Shown here one piece after another: positions 9,108 through 18,625 of a DNA stretch of 64,000 nucleotides. The position numbers were made by a program, and so were the translations under genes. The number at the start of each line of letters is the position of its first letter. Position 1 is the first letter of the stretch. The notes under the pieces are model-generated. The model was not told the DNA's origin, ran no database searches, and saw nothing but the letters and a program-made list of their open reading frames with translations. This DNA comes from Brevundimonas halotolerans (GTDB lineage Bacteria > Pseudomonadota > Alphaproteobacteria > Caulobacterales > Caulobacteraceae): assembly GCF_003730275.1 (NCBI RefSeq), contig NZ_QTTA01000005.1, positions 1-64,000 of the forward strand. Direction: 5' to 3'.

Positions 9108-10115
9108 ATGACCGTCCGCGTCGCCATCAATGGATTTGGCCGTATCGGCCGCCTCGTCCTGCGCTCGATCGTCGAGCATGGACGCCGCGATATCGAGGTG
9201 GTGGCGATCAACGATCTGGGGCCGGTGGCCACCAACGCCCATCTGCTGAAATATGACTCAGTCCACGGGCGCTTCCCCGGCACGGTCGAGCATGGCGACG
9301 ATTGGATCGACGTGGGCCTCGGCCGCATCAAGGTCACGGCCGAGCGCGACCCCGCCAACCTGCCGCACAAGGATCTGGGCGTCGACATCGCCTTTGAGTG
9401 CACCGGCATCTTTGCCTCCAAGGACAAGGCCTCGGCCCACCTGACCGCGGGCGCCAAGCGCGTGCTGGTCTCGGCCCCCGCCGACAATGCCGACAAGACC
9501 ATCGTCTATGGGGTCAACCACGACACCCTGACGGCCGAGGACGTCGTAGTCTCGAACGCCAGCTGCACGACCAACTGCCTGGCCCCCATCGCCAAGGTGC
9601 TGCACGACCTGGTCGGCATCGAGCGCGGCTATATGACGACCATCCACGCCTATACCGGCGATCAACCGACGCTGGATACGATGCACAAGGACCTGTACCG
9701 CGCCCGCGCCGCTGGTCTGTCGATGATCCCGACCTCGACCGGTGCGGCCAAGGCCGTCGGCCTGGTCCTGCCGGAGCTGAAGGGCAAGCTGGACGGCTCG
9801 TCGATCCGCGTCCCGACCCCGAACGTCTCGGTCGTCGACCTCAAGATTGTCCCCGGCCGCGACACCTCGGTCGACGAGGTCAACGCCGCGCTGAAGGCTG
9901 CCGCCGACGGCCCGATGAAGGGCGTTCTGGCCACCACCACCGACCCGGTCGTGTCCATGGACCTGAACCACATCGCCGCCAGCTCGACCGCCGCCCTCCC
10001 CCAGACCCAGGTCATCGAAGGCAAGCTGGTCCGCGTGCTCAGCTGGTACGACAACGAATGGGGCTTCGCCACGCGCATGGCCGACACGGCGCTGGTGATG
10101 AGCAAGCTGATCTGA
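9108..10115 (+). CDS. gap: Glyceraldehyde-3-phosphate dehydrogenase, type I
   Basis: 335 residues. NAD-binding start [19 protein letters not shown]. The active-site Cys is in [19 protein letters not shown] near residue 153. [20 protein letters not shown] and the C-terminal [16 protein letters not shown] are intact. It catalyses the phosphorylating oxidation of glyceraldehyde-3-phosphate. The ATG has a good SD (CAGGAG at 9093-9098). It is followed by a small membrane gene that overlaps its stop, then pgk, so gap-orf-pgk look like one operon. Confidence 0.96.
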   Translation: MTVRVAINGFGRIGRLVLRSIVEHGRRDIEVVAINDLGPVATNAHLLKYDSVHGRFPGTVEHGDDWIDVGLGRIKVTAERDPANLPHKDLGVDIAFECTGIFASKDKASAHLTAGAKRVLVSAPADNADKTIVYGVNHDTLTAEDVVVSNASCTTNCLAPIAKVLHDLVGIERGYMTTIHAYTGDQPTLDTMHKDLYRARAAGLSMIPTSTGAAKAVGLVLPELKGKLDGSSIRVPTPNVSVVDLKIVPGRDTSVDEVNAALKAAADGPMKGVLATTTDPVVSMDLNHIAASSTAALPQTQVIEGKLVRVLSWYDNEWGFATRMADTALVMSKLI

Positions 10116-10480
10116 TGGCGTCGCGGCGCCTCCCCGTCTGGATCTGGGGCGCCGCAGCCATCGTCTGCCTTGCAGGCATACTGGCAGGGCCCGCCCTCGC
10201 CGTGGTTGGAACGTCGGTCTGGATGGTGCTGCAACCCCGGACGCTCGTGATGGGCTGGGACGTCATCGCTGGGGTGGCCGTCTTCTGCCTGCTATGGCTA
10301 GCAGCCGTCCTCGCGATTGCCCGAAGGCTCGGGGGCAGGGCCGGTCTTGGCCTCGTTGTTGTCGCCGTCGCCGTTGCCGGCGCGGCGGTTCTATTAGAGC
10401 GGCTTCAGCCTCCCGGCGAAGTAACGCGTTTCACAGTGACCGGCGAAGGCGCCGACGTCTGGAGAGACTTTCAACCATGA
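10115..10480 (+). CDS. Small integral membrane protein of unknown function
   Basis: 121 residues, overlapping gap by one base (TGATG) and pgk by four (ATGA). Three hydrophobic segments are visible: about 8-35 ([20 protein letters not shown]), 47-68 ([20 protein letters not shown]) and 74-93. The C-terminal tail is short and soluble. No family is recognised. The tight coupling between two glycolytic genes suggests it is co-expressed with them, but gives no function. Confidence 0.65.
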   Translation: MASRRLPVWIWGAAAIVCLAGILAGPALAVVGTSVWMVLQPRTLVMGWDVIAGVAVFCLLWLAAVLAIARRLGGRAGLGLVVVAVAVAGAAVLLERLQPPGEVTRFTVTGEGADVWRDFQP

Positions 10481-11673
10481 CCTTCCGCACCCTCGACGAC
10501 GCTTCCGACCTCGCCGGCAAGACCGCCCTCGTGCGCGTGGACTTCAACGTCCCGATGGAGGACGGCAAGGTCAGCGATGACACCCGGCTGCGCTCGGCCC
10601 TGCCGACCATCCAGCGGCTGCGCGATGCCGGGGCCAAGGTCGCGCTGCTGGCCCATTTCGACAGGCCGAAGGGCCAGCGGGTGCCCGAGATGAGCCTTCA
10701 GCCCGTCGTCGATGATCTGGAGCGGCTGCTGGGCGCGCCCGTGCGCTTTGCCGACGACTGCGTGGGCGAAGCCGCAAAGACCGCCATCGCCGATCTGGAC
10801 GCCGGCGGGGTGATCCTGCTGGAGAATGTCCGCTTCCATGCGGGCGAGGAAAAGAACGATCCGGCCTTTGCCGCCCAACTCGCCGCGCTGGGAGACCTTT
10901 ACGTCAACGACGCCTTTTCCGCCGCGCACCGGGCGCATGCCTCGACCGAGGGGCTGGCGCGGCTGCTGCCCGCCTATGCCGGTGAGGCGATGAAGCGCGA
11001 GCTTGAGGCGCTGGATGCGGCGCTGGGCAATCCGGTCAAACCGGTGCTCGGCATCGTGGGCGGGGCCAAGGTCTCGACCAAGCTGGACCTGCTCAAGAAT
11101 CTGGTCGGACGACTGGACCGGCTGGCCATCGGCGGCGGCATGGCCAACACCTTCCTGTTCGCGCAAGGGATCGACATCGGCGGCTCGCTGGCCGAGCGCG
11201 ACATGGCCGAGACGGCGCGCGAAATCATCGCCGAGGCCGAGGCCAAGGGCTGCGAACTGCTGCTGCCGATCGATGTGGTCGTGGCCACCGAGGTCAAGCC
11301 CGGGGCCGAGACCCGCACCGTCCTGGCCCGCGAAGAGATCGGCGCCGACGAGAAGATTCTGGATGCCGGCCCGCTGACCGTCGAAAAACTGGTCAAGGCC
11401 ATGGCCCTGTCGCGCACCCTGATCTGGAACGGCCCGCTGGGCGTGTTCGAGGTGCCGCCCTTCGATGCCGCGACCGTCAAGGCGGCCCAGGCCGCGGGTC
11501 AGCTGGCGACCAGCGGTGCCATCACCGCCGTGGCCGGCGGCGGCGACACCGTCTCGGCCCTGAACCACGCCGGTGTGGTCGAACAGATGACCTTTGTCTC
11601 GACCGCCGGCGGTGCCTTCCTCGAATGGATGGAGGGTAAGCCCCTGCCCGGCGTCGAGGCCCTGCGCGCCTGA
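10477..11673 (+). CDS. pgk: Phosphoglycerate kinase
   Basis: 398 residues. Transfers phosphate from 1,3-bisphosphoglycerate to ADP. Signature [20 protein letters not shown] near residues 21-40, [34 protein letters not shown], the hinge-region [15 protein letters not shown] and the nucleotide site [13 protein letters not shown] near the C-terminus. All key elements are present. ATG 10477 overlaps the stop of the upstream small membrane gene. The next gene begins 82 bases downstream. Confidence 0.96.
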   Translation: MTFRTLDDASDLAGKTALVRVDFNVPMEDGKVSDDTRLRSALPTIQRLRDAGAKVALLAHFDRPKGQRVPEMSLQPVVDDLERLLGAPVRFADDCVGEAAKTAIADLDAGGVILLENVRFHAGEEKNDPAFAAQLAALGDLYVNDAFSAAHRAHASTEGLARLLPAYAGEAMKRELEALDAALGNPVKPVLGIVGGAKVSTKLDLLKNLVGRLDRLAIGGGMANTFLFAQGIDIGGSLAERDMAETAREIIAEAEAKGCELLLPIDVVVATEVKPGAETRTVLAREEIGADEKILDAGPLTVEKLVKAMALSRTLIWNGPLGVFEVPPFDAATVKAAQAAGQLATSGAITAVAGGGDTVSALNHAGVVEQMTFVSTAGGAFLEWMEGKPLPGVEALRA

Positions 11674-11755
11674 CGAAACCCGATAAACGGCGCAATTCCT
11701 TGTTCCGGGACCGCTCTTGACGCTACCTTGGCCATAAGGACGAGGGAGTGCGGGC

Positions 11756-13735
11756 ATGAGCGACGAGACCACCGGTAGGGATGACGTCTTCATCACCGGA
11801 GCGGCCACGCGGGTCAGGCCGGTGTCAAAAGGTCAGGGCTGCCTGATCTCGGCAGGCCTGCTGGCCGGGGCCTTTGTCGCCTTTTTCCTGCTGATGTTCA
11901 TCGCGATGGGCGCCATAGACCTGATCGTCGGCGACGACGACCGCCAGTCCATTCGCGGCATCCTGCTGCTGACGGCCGGGGTGGCCGTCGTTGTCTGGGG
12001 AGCGGGCTGGGTGTTTCGCTGGAACACCCGCCGGGGCCTGCGCGAAGAGGTCGAGGCGCGTCTGCCCGGCTTCAACGGCCGCACCATTCCCGTCGGCCAG
12101 CTGCTCAATGGTCCGGCCGCTGCGGGCAAGCTGGAGGGCAAGTATCTGCTAGCTGTGGGGCAGGATCGCTTCCTGCTGATGCGCCACTTCCACAACACCG
12201 AGCATCTCGATGCCTTCCGGGCGCTGGTGATCGGCCAATTCATCAATGCCTATCGACCCGATGGTCTGGCGCGGGTGATGGACTTCGCCATCCCCTACGG
12301 CCACATCCGGTCCATCTCGGTCGACGCCCTGACGCCGGAGCAGCTACGCAAGGGGGCGTTCGGACGGGCGGTGGTTCATGGCCTCGCTTCGTGGGTCCTT
12401 GATGCCGCCTTCGGCACGCGCTCGACCCAGGACGTCAAGGCCGCCTTTATCCGCATCGAAATGATCGACGGCCAGTCTCTGGTCTTCTCGGTTCCCAGCC
12501 GGGTCAGCGCCGGTCTGGTGTCGGCGCTCGCCGCCTCCGCCGAACAGGCCAGTCGCGGCACCGGGCAGGAGATCAGCCTGGGCGAAGCCACCTGGGATGG
12601 CATCGAAACCCTGCTGTCCCGGAGCGGCCTGGTCGATGCGCCGAGCGACGGCTGGGACGACTTCTTTGCCAACCTGCGGCCGGATGGTCAGCGGGCGCGC
12701 AGTTTCGCGGGCCTCGCCGCCTGGCGCCTTCAGCAAGAGATGGACCGGGCCGCCGGCCGCACGCGACCCGTCCCGCCCGAGGCCATGCCCGCGCCTGCGG
12801 CCCCGTCCTCGCACCCGGCGTCACAGCGCAACCGGATCACCCTGGCGCTGTGGGGGCTTGGGATTCTGGGGCTCGCCACCCTGTTTATCGCGCTAAGCGA
12901 CACCCTGCGTCGGGGCGGAAACGGGGATCTTGAGCTGGGCCTGATCGTCATCTTCGGCGGCATCGCCCTCGTCGTGGGGATCAATCTGTTCACCGCCCGC
13001 AGCGGCTGGCTGATGGCCGGGATCAAGAGTGTGCTCAGCCTGGGGCTGGCGGGCATGCTCGCCTATGCTCTCGGCACCGACACGCTCCTGAGCCGGGGTC
13101 CGCTGAGCCCGGCCACAGAGGGGTTGGCCTCAGCAACGGCCGGGGTGTTCGGCCGGGACCACCGGCCCGGCGTCGTCCCTGAGCAGACCGCCCCGACTGA
13201 CGGCCCGACCGGGGAGGACGCCGAGGCTGCGCGGGTGGCCATGGAGGCGCGCATGCAGGAAGAAGCCGCTGCTGCCGAAAAGGCCCTTCAGGAGCAAGAA
13301 GCCCGCGAACGCGCGGAACGCATCACCGCCGCGGAGGCCGTCATCCGCCGCGTCTACGACGATGAGCTCAGCCTGTTCGGATCCCGCACCGAGCGGTCGG
13401 CCTGGCTGACCCCGGCCCTGTCGCGCCGGATCGATCAGGTCAATGAGGCCGCCAGCGCGTACGGCGGCGCAGGCGCCGTCGTCGGGTTCGATCCCCTGAT
13501 CGACGGTCAGGACTTCGACCTCGCCAATTTTGACTACGCCTCGCGCGAGACGGACTACGGCGTCGAGGTGCGGGTCCGGTTCACCAATTTCGAGACGCCT
13601 GTCGATCTGACCTTCGAGCTGGTCGAGACCGATGTTGGCTGGCGCGTCCGCCAGATCCGGTCGCGGGGCGAAAGCTCATGGACCGTCACGGAACTTCTGG
13701 ATCAGGCCGAAGTGGATGCAAGGGATTTCGAATGA
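11756..13735 (+). CDS. Multi-spanning membrane protein with C-terminal DUF3828-like domain
   Basis: 659 residues, no named family recognised over the full length. Two N-terminal TM helices (about 28-55 and 65-85), a soluble region of about 260 residues, three further TM helices (about 362-380, 393-412 and 420-442) and then an Ala/Glu coiled coil (about 485-525). The last 130 residues hold VEVRVRFTNFETPVDLTFEL and ETDVGWRVRQI. This module recurs in the lipoprotein encoded next (VRFQNTRQPRETRFELVMTD, DAGWRVADI). The two genes overlap by four bases. A possible role in the envelope is inferred only from topology. Confidence 0.7.
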   Translation: MSDETTGRDDVFITGAATRVRPVSKGQGCLISAGLLAGAFVAFFLLMFIAMGAIDLIVGDDDRQSIRGILLLTAGVAVVVWGAGWVFRWNTRRGLREEVEARLPGFNGRTIPVGQLLNGPAAAGKLEGKYLLAVGQDRFLLMRHFHNTEHLDAFRALVIGQFINAYRPDGLARVMDFAIPYGHIRSISVDALTPEQLRKGAFGRAVVHGLASWVLDAAFGTRSTQDVKAAFIRIEMIDGQSLVFSVPSRVSAGLVSALAASAEQASRGTGQEISLGEATWDGIETLLSRSGLVDAPSDGWDDFFANLRPDGQRARSFAGLAAWRLQQEMDRAAGRTRPVPPEAMPAPAAPSSHPASQRNRITLALWGLGILGLATLFIALSDTLRRGGNGDLELGLIVIFGGIALVVGINLFTARSGWLMAGIKSVLSLGLAGMLAYALGTDTLLSRGPLSPATEGLASATAGVFGRDHRPGVVPEQTAPTDGPTGEDAEAARVAMEARMQEEAAAAEKALQEQEARERAERITAAEAVIRRVYDDELSLFGSRTERSAWLTPALSRRIDQVNEAASAYGGAGAVVGFDPLIDGQDFDLANFDYASRETDYGVEVRVRFTNFETPVDLTFELVETDVGWRVRQIRSRGESSWTVTELLDQAEVDARDFE

Positions 13736-14280
13736 GCCGCTCAACCAGACCCCTTGTCGCCAGTGCCCTTTGCCTCGCCCTTGCGGGGTGCGCTGCCGTC
13801 CCGGACTTCTGGCCGGCCCGGACGCAGACTGCGGCTGCGCCCACCGGGATCGCCGGAGCAGAAGACCTGATCCGGGCCCTGTTCGAGGCGCCCGACTGGG
13901 AGGGCACCGGGGGCCCTCGCCAGGCCCGGCTGGCCTGGATGACCCCGGCCCTGGCCGAGGCCTCGCTTCGGCTTGACGCCGCGACCGATGACATCGGCGT
14001 CGGCATGGAGCCCTCTGTGGGCAGCAACTACATCCATGTGACCGATGCCCGATATCAGACCCGCGCGACGCCCTGGGGGGCCGAAGTTCTCGTCCGCTTC
14101 CAGAACACCCGCCAGCCGCGCGAGACCCGCTTCGAACTGGTCATGACTGATGCAGGCTGGCGAGTCGCCGACATCGTCGGCACCGACCTTGAGACCCGCC
14201 GGACCTGGCGCTACACCAACATGATGGCCGAAACCTTCGCCGCCGTGGCCCGGGGCGAAGGCCCGCGCGACCCGTCCTGA
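13732..14280 (+). CDS. Lipoprotein with DUF3828-like domain
   Basis: 182 residues from ATG 13732, coupled by ATGA to the preceding membrane protein gene. The signal peptide and lipobox are RPLVASALCLALAGCAAV with Cys near residue 19. The mature part resembles the C-terminal domain of its neighbour, including the shared block around FELVMTDAGWRVADI. It is probably anchored in the envelope. The upstream ATG in frame at 13678 lies inside the neighbour and is rejected because the lipobox sets the start here. Confidence 0.75.
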   Translation: MSRSTRPLVASALCLALAGCAAVPDFWPARTQTAAAPTGIAGAEDLIRALFEAPDWEGTGGPRQARLAWMTPALAEASLRLDAATDDIGVGMEPSVGSNYIHVTDARYQTRATPWGAEVLVRFQNTRQPRETRFELVMTDAGWRVADIVGTDLETRRTWRYTNMMAETFAAVARGEGPRDPS

Positions 14281-14285
14281 TTCCT

Positions 14286-14298
14286 TTGTAACACGGCG
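14286..14298 (+). promoter_or_regulatory. 13-base motif upstream of fba shared with gap
   Basis: TTGTAACACGGCG, 63 bases before the fba start. It matches TTGTTACACGGCG upstream of gap at 12 of 13 positions. The distance to the start codon is similar in both. Confidence 0.4.
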
Positions 14299-14360
14299 TG
14301 ACTTCGACGCTGTCCCGCGTTACATCCACGTCAAAAGAACAAGGCTCAGGAGGCTACCCC

Positions 14361-15443
14361 ATGGCGCGCATCACGCTGCGACAACTGCTCGACCACGCGG
14401 CTGAGGAAGGCTACGGCCTGCCCGCCTACAACATCAACAATATGGAACAGGGTCTGGCGATCATGGAGGCGGCCGAGGCGGTCAACGCCCCCGTCATCAT
14501 CCAGGCCAGCCGGGGCGCGCGCAGCTACGCCAATGACATCATCCTGGCCAAGCTGATCGACGGCCTGGCCGAGCTGTATCCGCACATCCCGGTCTGCATG
14601 CACCAGGACCACGGCAATGGCCCGGCGACCTGCGCCACCGCGATCCAATACGGCTTTACCTCGGTGATGATGGACGGCTCGCTGGAAGAGGACGCCAAGA
14701 CCCCGGCCAGCTACGAATACAATGTCGACGTCACCCGCCGCGTTACCGAAATGGCCCACAGCTGCGGCGTCTCGGTCGAGGGCGAACTGGGTGTGTTGGG
14801 CAGCCTCGAAACCGGCATGGGCGAGGCCGAGGACGGCCACGGCTTCGAGGGCAAGCTCGACCACTCGGCCCTGCTGACCGACCCCGATCAGGCCGTGGAT
14901 TTCGTCCGCGAGACCAGGGTCGATGCCCTGGCCATCGCCATGGGCACCAGCCACGGCGCCTACAAATTCAGTCGCAAGCCCGACGGTGCCGTGCTGGCCA
15001 TGAACGTCATCGAGGAAATCCACCGCCGCCTGCCCGACACCCATCTGGTCATGCACGGCTCATCCTCGGTGCCGCAGGACCTGCAGGACATCATCAACCA
15101 GTACGGCGGCCAGATGCCCCAGACCTGGGGCGTGCCGGTCGAGGAGATCCAGCGCGGCATCAAACACGGCGTCCGCAAGATCAACATCGACACCGACAAT
15201 CGGATGGCCATCACCGGCGCCATCCGCAAGGTGCTGGCCGAAAAGCCGGGCGAGTTCGATCCGCGCGCCTATCTGAAGCCCGCCAAGGAAGCCATGCGCA
15301 AGCTGTGCATCGAGCGCTATCAGCAGTTCGGCTGCGAGGGTCAGGCCTCAAAGATCAAGCCGTTGTCGACGGCCCAGATGGCCAAACGCTATGCCTCGGG
15401 CGAGCTCAACCCCCAGATCGGGGCCTCGGCCCGCGCCGCCTGA
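14361..15443 (+). CDS. fba: Class II fructose-bisphosphate aldolase, Calvin-cycle subtype
   Basis: 360 residues, starting [20 protein letters not shown]. Zinc-dependent aldolase of glycolysis/gluconeogenesis. The metal and active-site motifs include [50 protein letters not shown] and [16 protein letters not shown]. The length and the long C-terminal extension ([21 protein letters not shown]) are those of the TIGR01521 (CbbA-type) group. Start ATG 14361 has an AGGAGG SD eight bases upstream. It converges on the DUF2799 gene with stops directly abutting. Confidence 0.95.
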   Translation: MARITLRQLLDHAAEEGYGLPAYNINNMEQGLAIMEAAEAVNAPVIIQASRGARSYANDIILAKLIDGLAELYPHIPVCMHQDHGNGPATCATAIQYGFTSVMMDGSLEEDAKTPASYEYNVDVTRRVTEMAHSCGVSVEGELGVLGSLETGMGEAEDGHGFEGKLDHSALLTDPDQAVDFVRETRVDALAIAMGTSHGAYKFSRKPDGAVLAMNVIEEIHRRLPDTHLVMHGSSSVPQDLQDIINQYGGQMPQTWGVPVEEIQRGIKHGVRKINIDTDNRMAITGAIRKVLAEKPGEFDPRAYLKPAKEAMRKLCIERYQQFGCEGQASKIKPLSTAQMAKRYASGELNPQIGASARAA

Positions 15444-16079
15444 TCACCAGCTGTAGCGGCTCTGGAAATAGTAGCGCACGTCGCGGGCGCGGCGCTCGGC
15501 ATCGTCCAGTTCGTCCTGGGCCCGGCGCCACTCGCGGATCGTGTCCTCGCGCTCGCGGCGGAGCTCGCGGACCCGGGCCCGCGCCGCATCGCGGGCTTCT
15601 TCGGTCAGGTCCCGGTCGCGGGCCTGCCCCTCGAAATAGGCGATCTTATCGTCGAGGTCGGCGGCCCGGGCGCCCAGGCTGTCGATCCGGCTGCGCGCCT
15701 CGCTGACCGCCTGCTCGGCCTGATAGATCTCTTGCCCGTCGCTGAAGGCGGCCAGGAAAGCACCTTCCATCGGGCCCCGGCAGACCCCGGCATAGCTGTT
15801 GCCCCGGACCGCCTCGGCAAAGCCGCGCTCGGGCACGCAATAGCCCCGAAGACCGTCCTCGCGCGCCGAGAAATAGGCGGCCGAATCCGGCACGACCCCA
15901 TATTTGGCGCAGGCCTCGGCATGCGCTTCCAGCCGGCTCTCCGACAGGCCGGCATAGCCGTCACTATACCCCTGCTGCCCCCAGTCCCCGGCCAGACACT
16001 GGTCCTCGCTCATGGTCGCGCAGCTGCCCAACGACAGCAGCGCGGCCCCGCCAGCGCACGCCAGAATAATGCGGTTCAT
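15444..16079 (-). CDS. DUF2799 lipoprotein
   Basis: 211 residues. The N-terminus MNRIILACAGGAALLSLGSC is a lipoprotein signal with the Cys near residue 20. The next about 90 residues (CLAGDWGQQGYSDGYAG, YGVVPDSAAYFSAREDGLRG, CVPERGFAEAVRGNSYAG) are the DUF2799 pattern with conserved Cys, Trp and Gly. The C-terminal half is an Arg/Glu/Asp-rich coiled coil (about 115-200). An envelope location is likely and the function of the family is unknown. It is divergent from the RluA gene. Confidence 0.82.
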   Translation of the reverse strand: MNRIILACAGGAALLSLGSCATMSEDQCLAGDWGQQGYSDGYAGLSESRLEAHAEACAKYGVVPDSAAYFSAREDGLRGYCVPERGFAEAVRGNSYAGVCRGPMEGAFLAAFSDGQEIYQAEQAVSEARSRIDSLGARAADLDDKIAYFEGQARDRDLTEEARDAARARVRELRREREDTIREWRRAQDELDDAERRARDVRYYFQSRYSW

Positions 16080-16185
16080 GTAGGCCTCCCGATCAGACAG
16101 CCGCCACCATGCCGAAGGTCAAGCTTCCCGGCAAATTCGGCACCGACTACCGCACGCCACGGCGCATGCTAAGGTCGCCCGGTCC

Positions 16186-17193
16186 ATGCCCGTGCCCGCT
16201 CCTGACCTTGATGAAGACCTCGACGGGGCGACCGTGCTCGAGGTTCAGCTGGACGCCCGCCATCCCCGGCTGGACAAGGCCCTCAGCGAGGCCCTGCCCG
16301 ACGTCTCGCGCGCCCGGCTTCAGGCCCTGATCGCGGCGGGCGCCGTCACCCTCGACGGCCACATCCTCTCGTCCGGTTCCAGATCGGCAGAGCCGGGGAT
16401 GTACCGTATCCTCGTACCGGCGCCCGCCGCCGCCGATCCAGAACCTGAAGATCTGGCCCTTACCGTCCTGTTCGAGGATGCGCACCTGATCGTGGTCGAC
16501 AAGCCCGCGGGCATGGCCACCCACCCCGCGCCGGGCAGTGAGACCGGCACCCTGGTGAACGCCCTGCTGCATCACTGCGGCGACAGCCTGTCGGGCATCG
16601 GCGGCGTGGCCCGCCCGGGTATCGTACACCGCCTCGACAAAGGGACGTCAGGCGTCATGGTCGCGGCCAAGCACGACCGGGCTCATCAGGGCCTGACCGG
16701 CCTGTTCGCCGCGCACGACATCGAGCGCACCTATATCGCCCTGACCCGGGGCACGCTGACCCCCGAGCGCGGCCGGATCGAGAGCCGCCTCGGTCGCTCG
16801 ACCCACGACCGCAAGAAGATGGCGGTCCTGAAGACTGGCGGCCGTGAGGCCATCACCGACTATGTCGTTGAAGGCACCTTCGGCCTGCCTGCGAAAGCTG
16901 GAGGAGCACCCCTCGCCGCGCGTGTCGCCTGCACCCTTCATACAGGCCGCACCCACCAGATCCGGGTCCATATGGCCTCAAAGGGCGCCCCGCTGCTCGG
17001 CGACCCCGTCTACGGGTCTGGCCCCCCGGCCGGCGCGGTCCGCGATGCCATCGCGGCCGCCGGCCTGACCCGTCAGGCCCTGCACGCCGCCATCCTCGGC
17101 TTCACCCATCCGATCACCCATGAGCCCTTGCGGTTCGAGACATCCCCGCCCGAAGACATGACGGCTCTTCAGGCACGGCTTGAAACCCTCTGA
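16186..17193 (+). CDS. RluA-family 23S rRNA pseudouridine synthase (RluD-like)
   Basis: 335 residues. N-terminal S4 RNA-binding domain at about 20-80 (RLDKALSEALPDVSRARLQA is present with Leu/Asp spacing). The catalytic domain has VVDKPAGMATHPAPGSETGT and the catalytic Asp in GIVHRLDKGTSGVMVAAKHD near residue 150. The C-terminal HTGRTHQIRVHMASKGAPLL block is intact. The arrangement fits RluD, which modifies helix 69, but the target is not decided by sequence. A GNAT protein gene follows 14 bases downstream and rpoH about 500 bases later. Confidence 0.9.
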   Translation: MPVPAPDLDEDLDGATVLEVQLDARHPRLDKALSEALPDVSRARLQALIAAGAVTLDGHILSSGSRSAEPGMYRILVPAPAAADPEPEDLALTVLFEDAHLIVVDKPAGMATHPAPGSETGTLVNALLHHCGDSLSGIGGVARPGIVHRLDKGTSGVMVAAKHDRAHQGLTGLFAAHDIERTYIALTRGTLTPERGRIESRLGRSTHDRKKMAVLKTGGREAITDYVVEGTFGLPAKAGGAPLAARVACTLHTGRTHQIRVHMASKGAPLLGDPVYGSGPPAGAVRDAIAAAGLTRQALHAAILGFTHPITHEPLRFETSPPEDMTALQARLETL

Positions 17194-17207
17194 GAACAGG
17201 AGTGCCC

Positions 17208-17516
17208 ATGACCGACCCGGAAATTCGCAACAATACCAACACCCATCGCTACGAACTCGACGTGGACGGCCTGACCGCCACCGTCGCCTATAACCTGACC
17301 GGCCCGAACCTGATGATCACCGAGACCCTGGTGCCGACGGCGCTGGAGGGACGCGGCATCGCCAGTCGCATGGCCCGGCACGTCACGGACGACGCCCGTG
17401 AACGCGGTCTCGTGATCCTGCCGGTCTGTACCTTCTTCGGCCACTTCTTCCAGAAGCATCCGGACCAGGCCGACGTCGTCCATCCCGACTATCGTAAAGC
17501 CCTCGGCCTCGCCTAA
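17208..17516 (+). CDS. Small GNAT-like N-acetyltransferase (YjdJ/COG2388 type)
   Basis: 102 residues from ATG 17208, preferred over GTG 17202 because AGGAG sits five bases before it. The acyl-CoA binding loop GRGIASRMARHVTDDARERG near residues 47-66 and the end VCTFFGHFFQKHPDQADVVH are typical of the short YjdJ-like acetyltransferases. The substrate is unknown. It probably shares a transcript with the rluA-type gene upstream. Confidence 0.85.
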   Translation: MTDPEIRNNTNTHRYELDVDGLTATVAYNLTGPNLMITETLVPTALEGRGIASRMARHVTDDARERGLVILPVCTFFGHFFQKHPDQADVVHPDYRKALGLA

Positions 17517-17519
17517 GTC

Positions 17520-17548
17520 TTGAAAAGCAACGGACCCGCGATTATACT
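17520..17548 (+). promoter_or_regulatory. Strong promoter upstream of rpoH
   Basis: TTGAAA (17520-17525) and TATACT (17543-17548) with a 17-base spacer, near the sigma-70 consensus and 172 bases before the rpoH start. The -35 also reads CTTGAA, as in heat-shock promoters, with CCCGCGAT 10 bases further on, so overlapping sigma-32 use is possible but the match is weaker. The remainder of 17549-17719 is leader with no other feature I can name. Confidence 0.6.
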
Positions 17549-17719
17549 CCGCCCAGTTGATCGTGGCTTCGGCGCCACGGCCCGTCGCGGCTGTGACAAT
17601 GCGCCCCTAGGCAAGGGGGCAACCGATCCCCACGTCGGCTGTTGAGGGGTGAGGCGTCGGTGCACAATCTCGTGGCCGTCTCCGCAGGACCCGCTCGTTT
17701 CAGAGGTCGGAGGGACCAT

Positions 17720-18607
17720 ATGACTGCCAAGCCAAGCCTCGCGATCATGTCGCCTGAACAGGGACTGTCGCGCTACCTTTCGGAAATCCGGAAATTCCCC
17801 ATGCTCAGCAAGGACGAAGAGTTCATGCTGGCCAAGCGCTGGGGCGAACACCAGGACACCGAAGCCGCCCACAAGCTCGTCACCTCCCACCTGCGCCTCG
17901 TGGCCAAGATCGCCATGGGCTATCGCGGCTACGGCCTGCCGATCGGCGAAGTGATCTCCGAGGGCAATGTCGGCCTGATGCAGGCGGTCAAGAAATTCGA
18001 TCCGGACAAGGGCTTCCGCCTGGCGACCTACGCCATGTGGTGGATCCGTGCCTCGATCCAGGAATACATCCTGCGCAGCTGGTCGCTCGTCAAAATGGGC
18101 ACCACCGCCGCGCAGAAGAAGCTGTTCTTCAACCTGCGCAAGGCCAAGAGCCAGATCTCGGCCTTTGAGGATGGCGACCTGCACCCCGAACACCTCTCCG
18201 CCATCGCCACCAAGCTGGGCGTATCGGAAGAGGAGGTCACCAACATGAACCGCCGCCTCGGTGGCGACGCCTCACTCAATGCGCCGCTCCGCGCGGATGG
18301 CGAAAGCGAGTGGCAGGACTGGCTGGCCGATGACACCGCCGTCAGTCAGGAAACCCAGCTGGCCGAAAGCGAGGAGCGCGGCATCCGCGTCGGCCTGCTG
18401 CAGGAAGCCATGGAAGAGCTGACCGACCGCGAAAAGCACATCCTGACCGAGCGCCGTCTCAAGGACGATCCGGTCACGCTCGAAGAGTTGGCCGGCCAGT
18501 ATGGCGTCAGCCGCGAACGGGTGCGCCAGATCGAGGTTCGCGCCTTCGAAAAGCTGCAGAAGGCCATGCAGGCCGCAGCGACCGAGCGCAATCTGGTCGA
18601 CGCCTGA
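17720..18607 (+). CDS. rpoH: RNA polymerase heat-shock sigma factor RpoH (sigma-32)
   Basis: 295 residues from ATG 17720 with GGAGG four bases before it. The upstream in-frame start is unlikely because conservation begins at about SRYLSEIRKFPMLSKDEEFM. Region 2 shows EGNVGLMQAVKKFDPDKGFR and LATYAMWWIRASIQEYILRS. The RpoH box area AAQKKLFFNLRKAKSQI and region 4.2 YGVSRERVRQIEVRAFEKLQ follow. It directs the core polymerase to chaperone and protease genes. It has a strong promoter and a leader of about 165 bases. It converges on a receiver-domain gene. Confidence 0.95.
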   Translation: MTAKPSLAIMSPEQGLSRYLSEIRKFPMLSKDEEFMLAKRWGEHQDTEAAHKLVTSHLRLVAKIAMGYRGYGLPIGEVISEGNVGLMQAVKKFDPDKGFRLATYAMWWIRASIQEYILRSWSLVKMGTTAAQKKLFFNLRKAKSQISAFEDGDLHPEHLSAIATKLGVSEEEVTNMNRRLGGDASLNAPLRADGESEWQDWLADDTAVSQETQLAESEERGIRVGLLQEAMEELTDREKHILTERRLKDDPVTLEELAGQYGVSRERVRQIEVRAFEKLQKAMQAAATERNLVDA

Positions 18608-18625
18608 TCGGCATCACCGCCGCGC

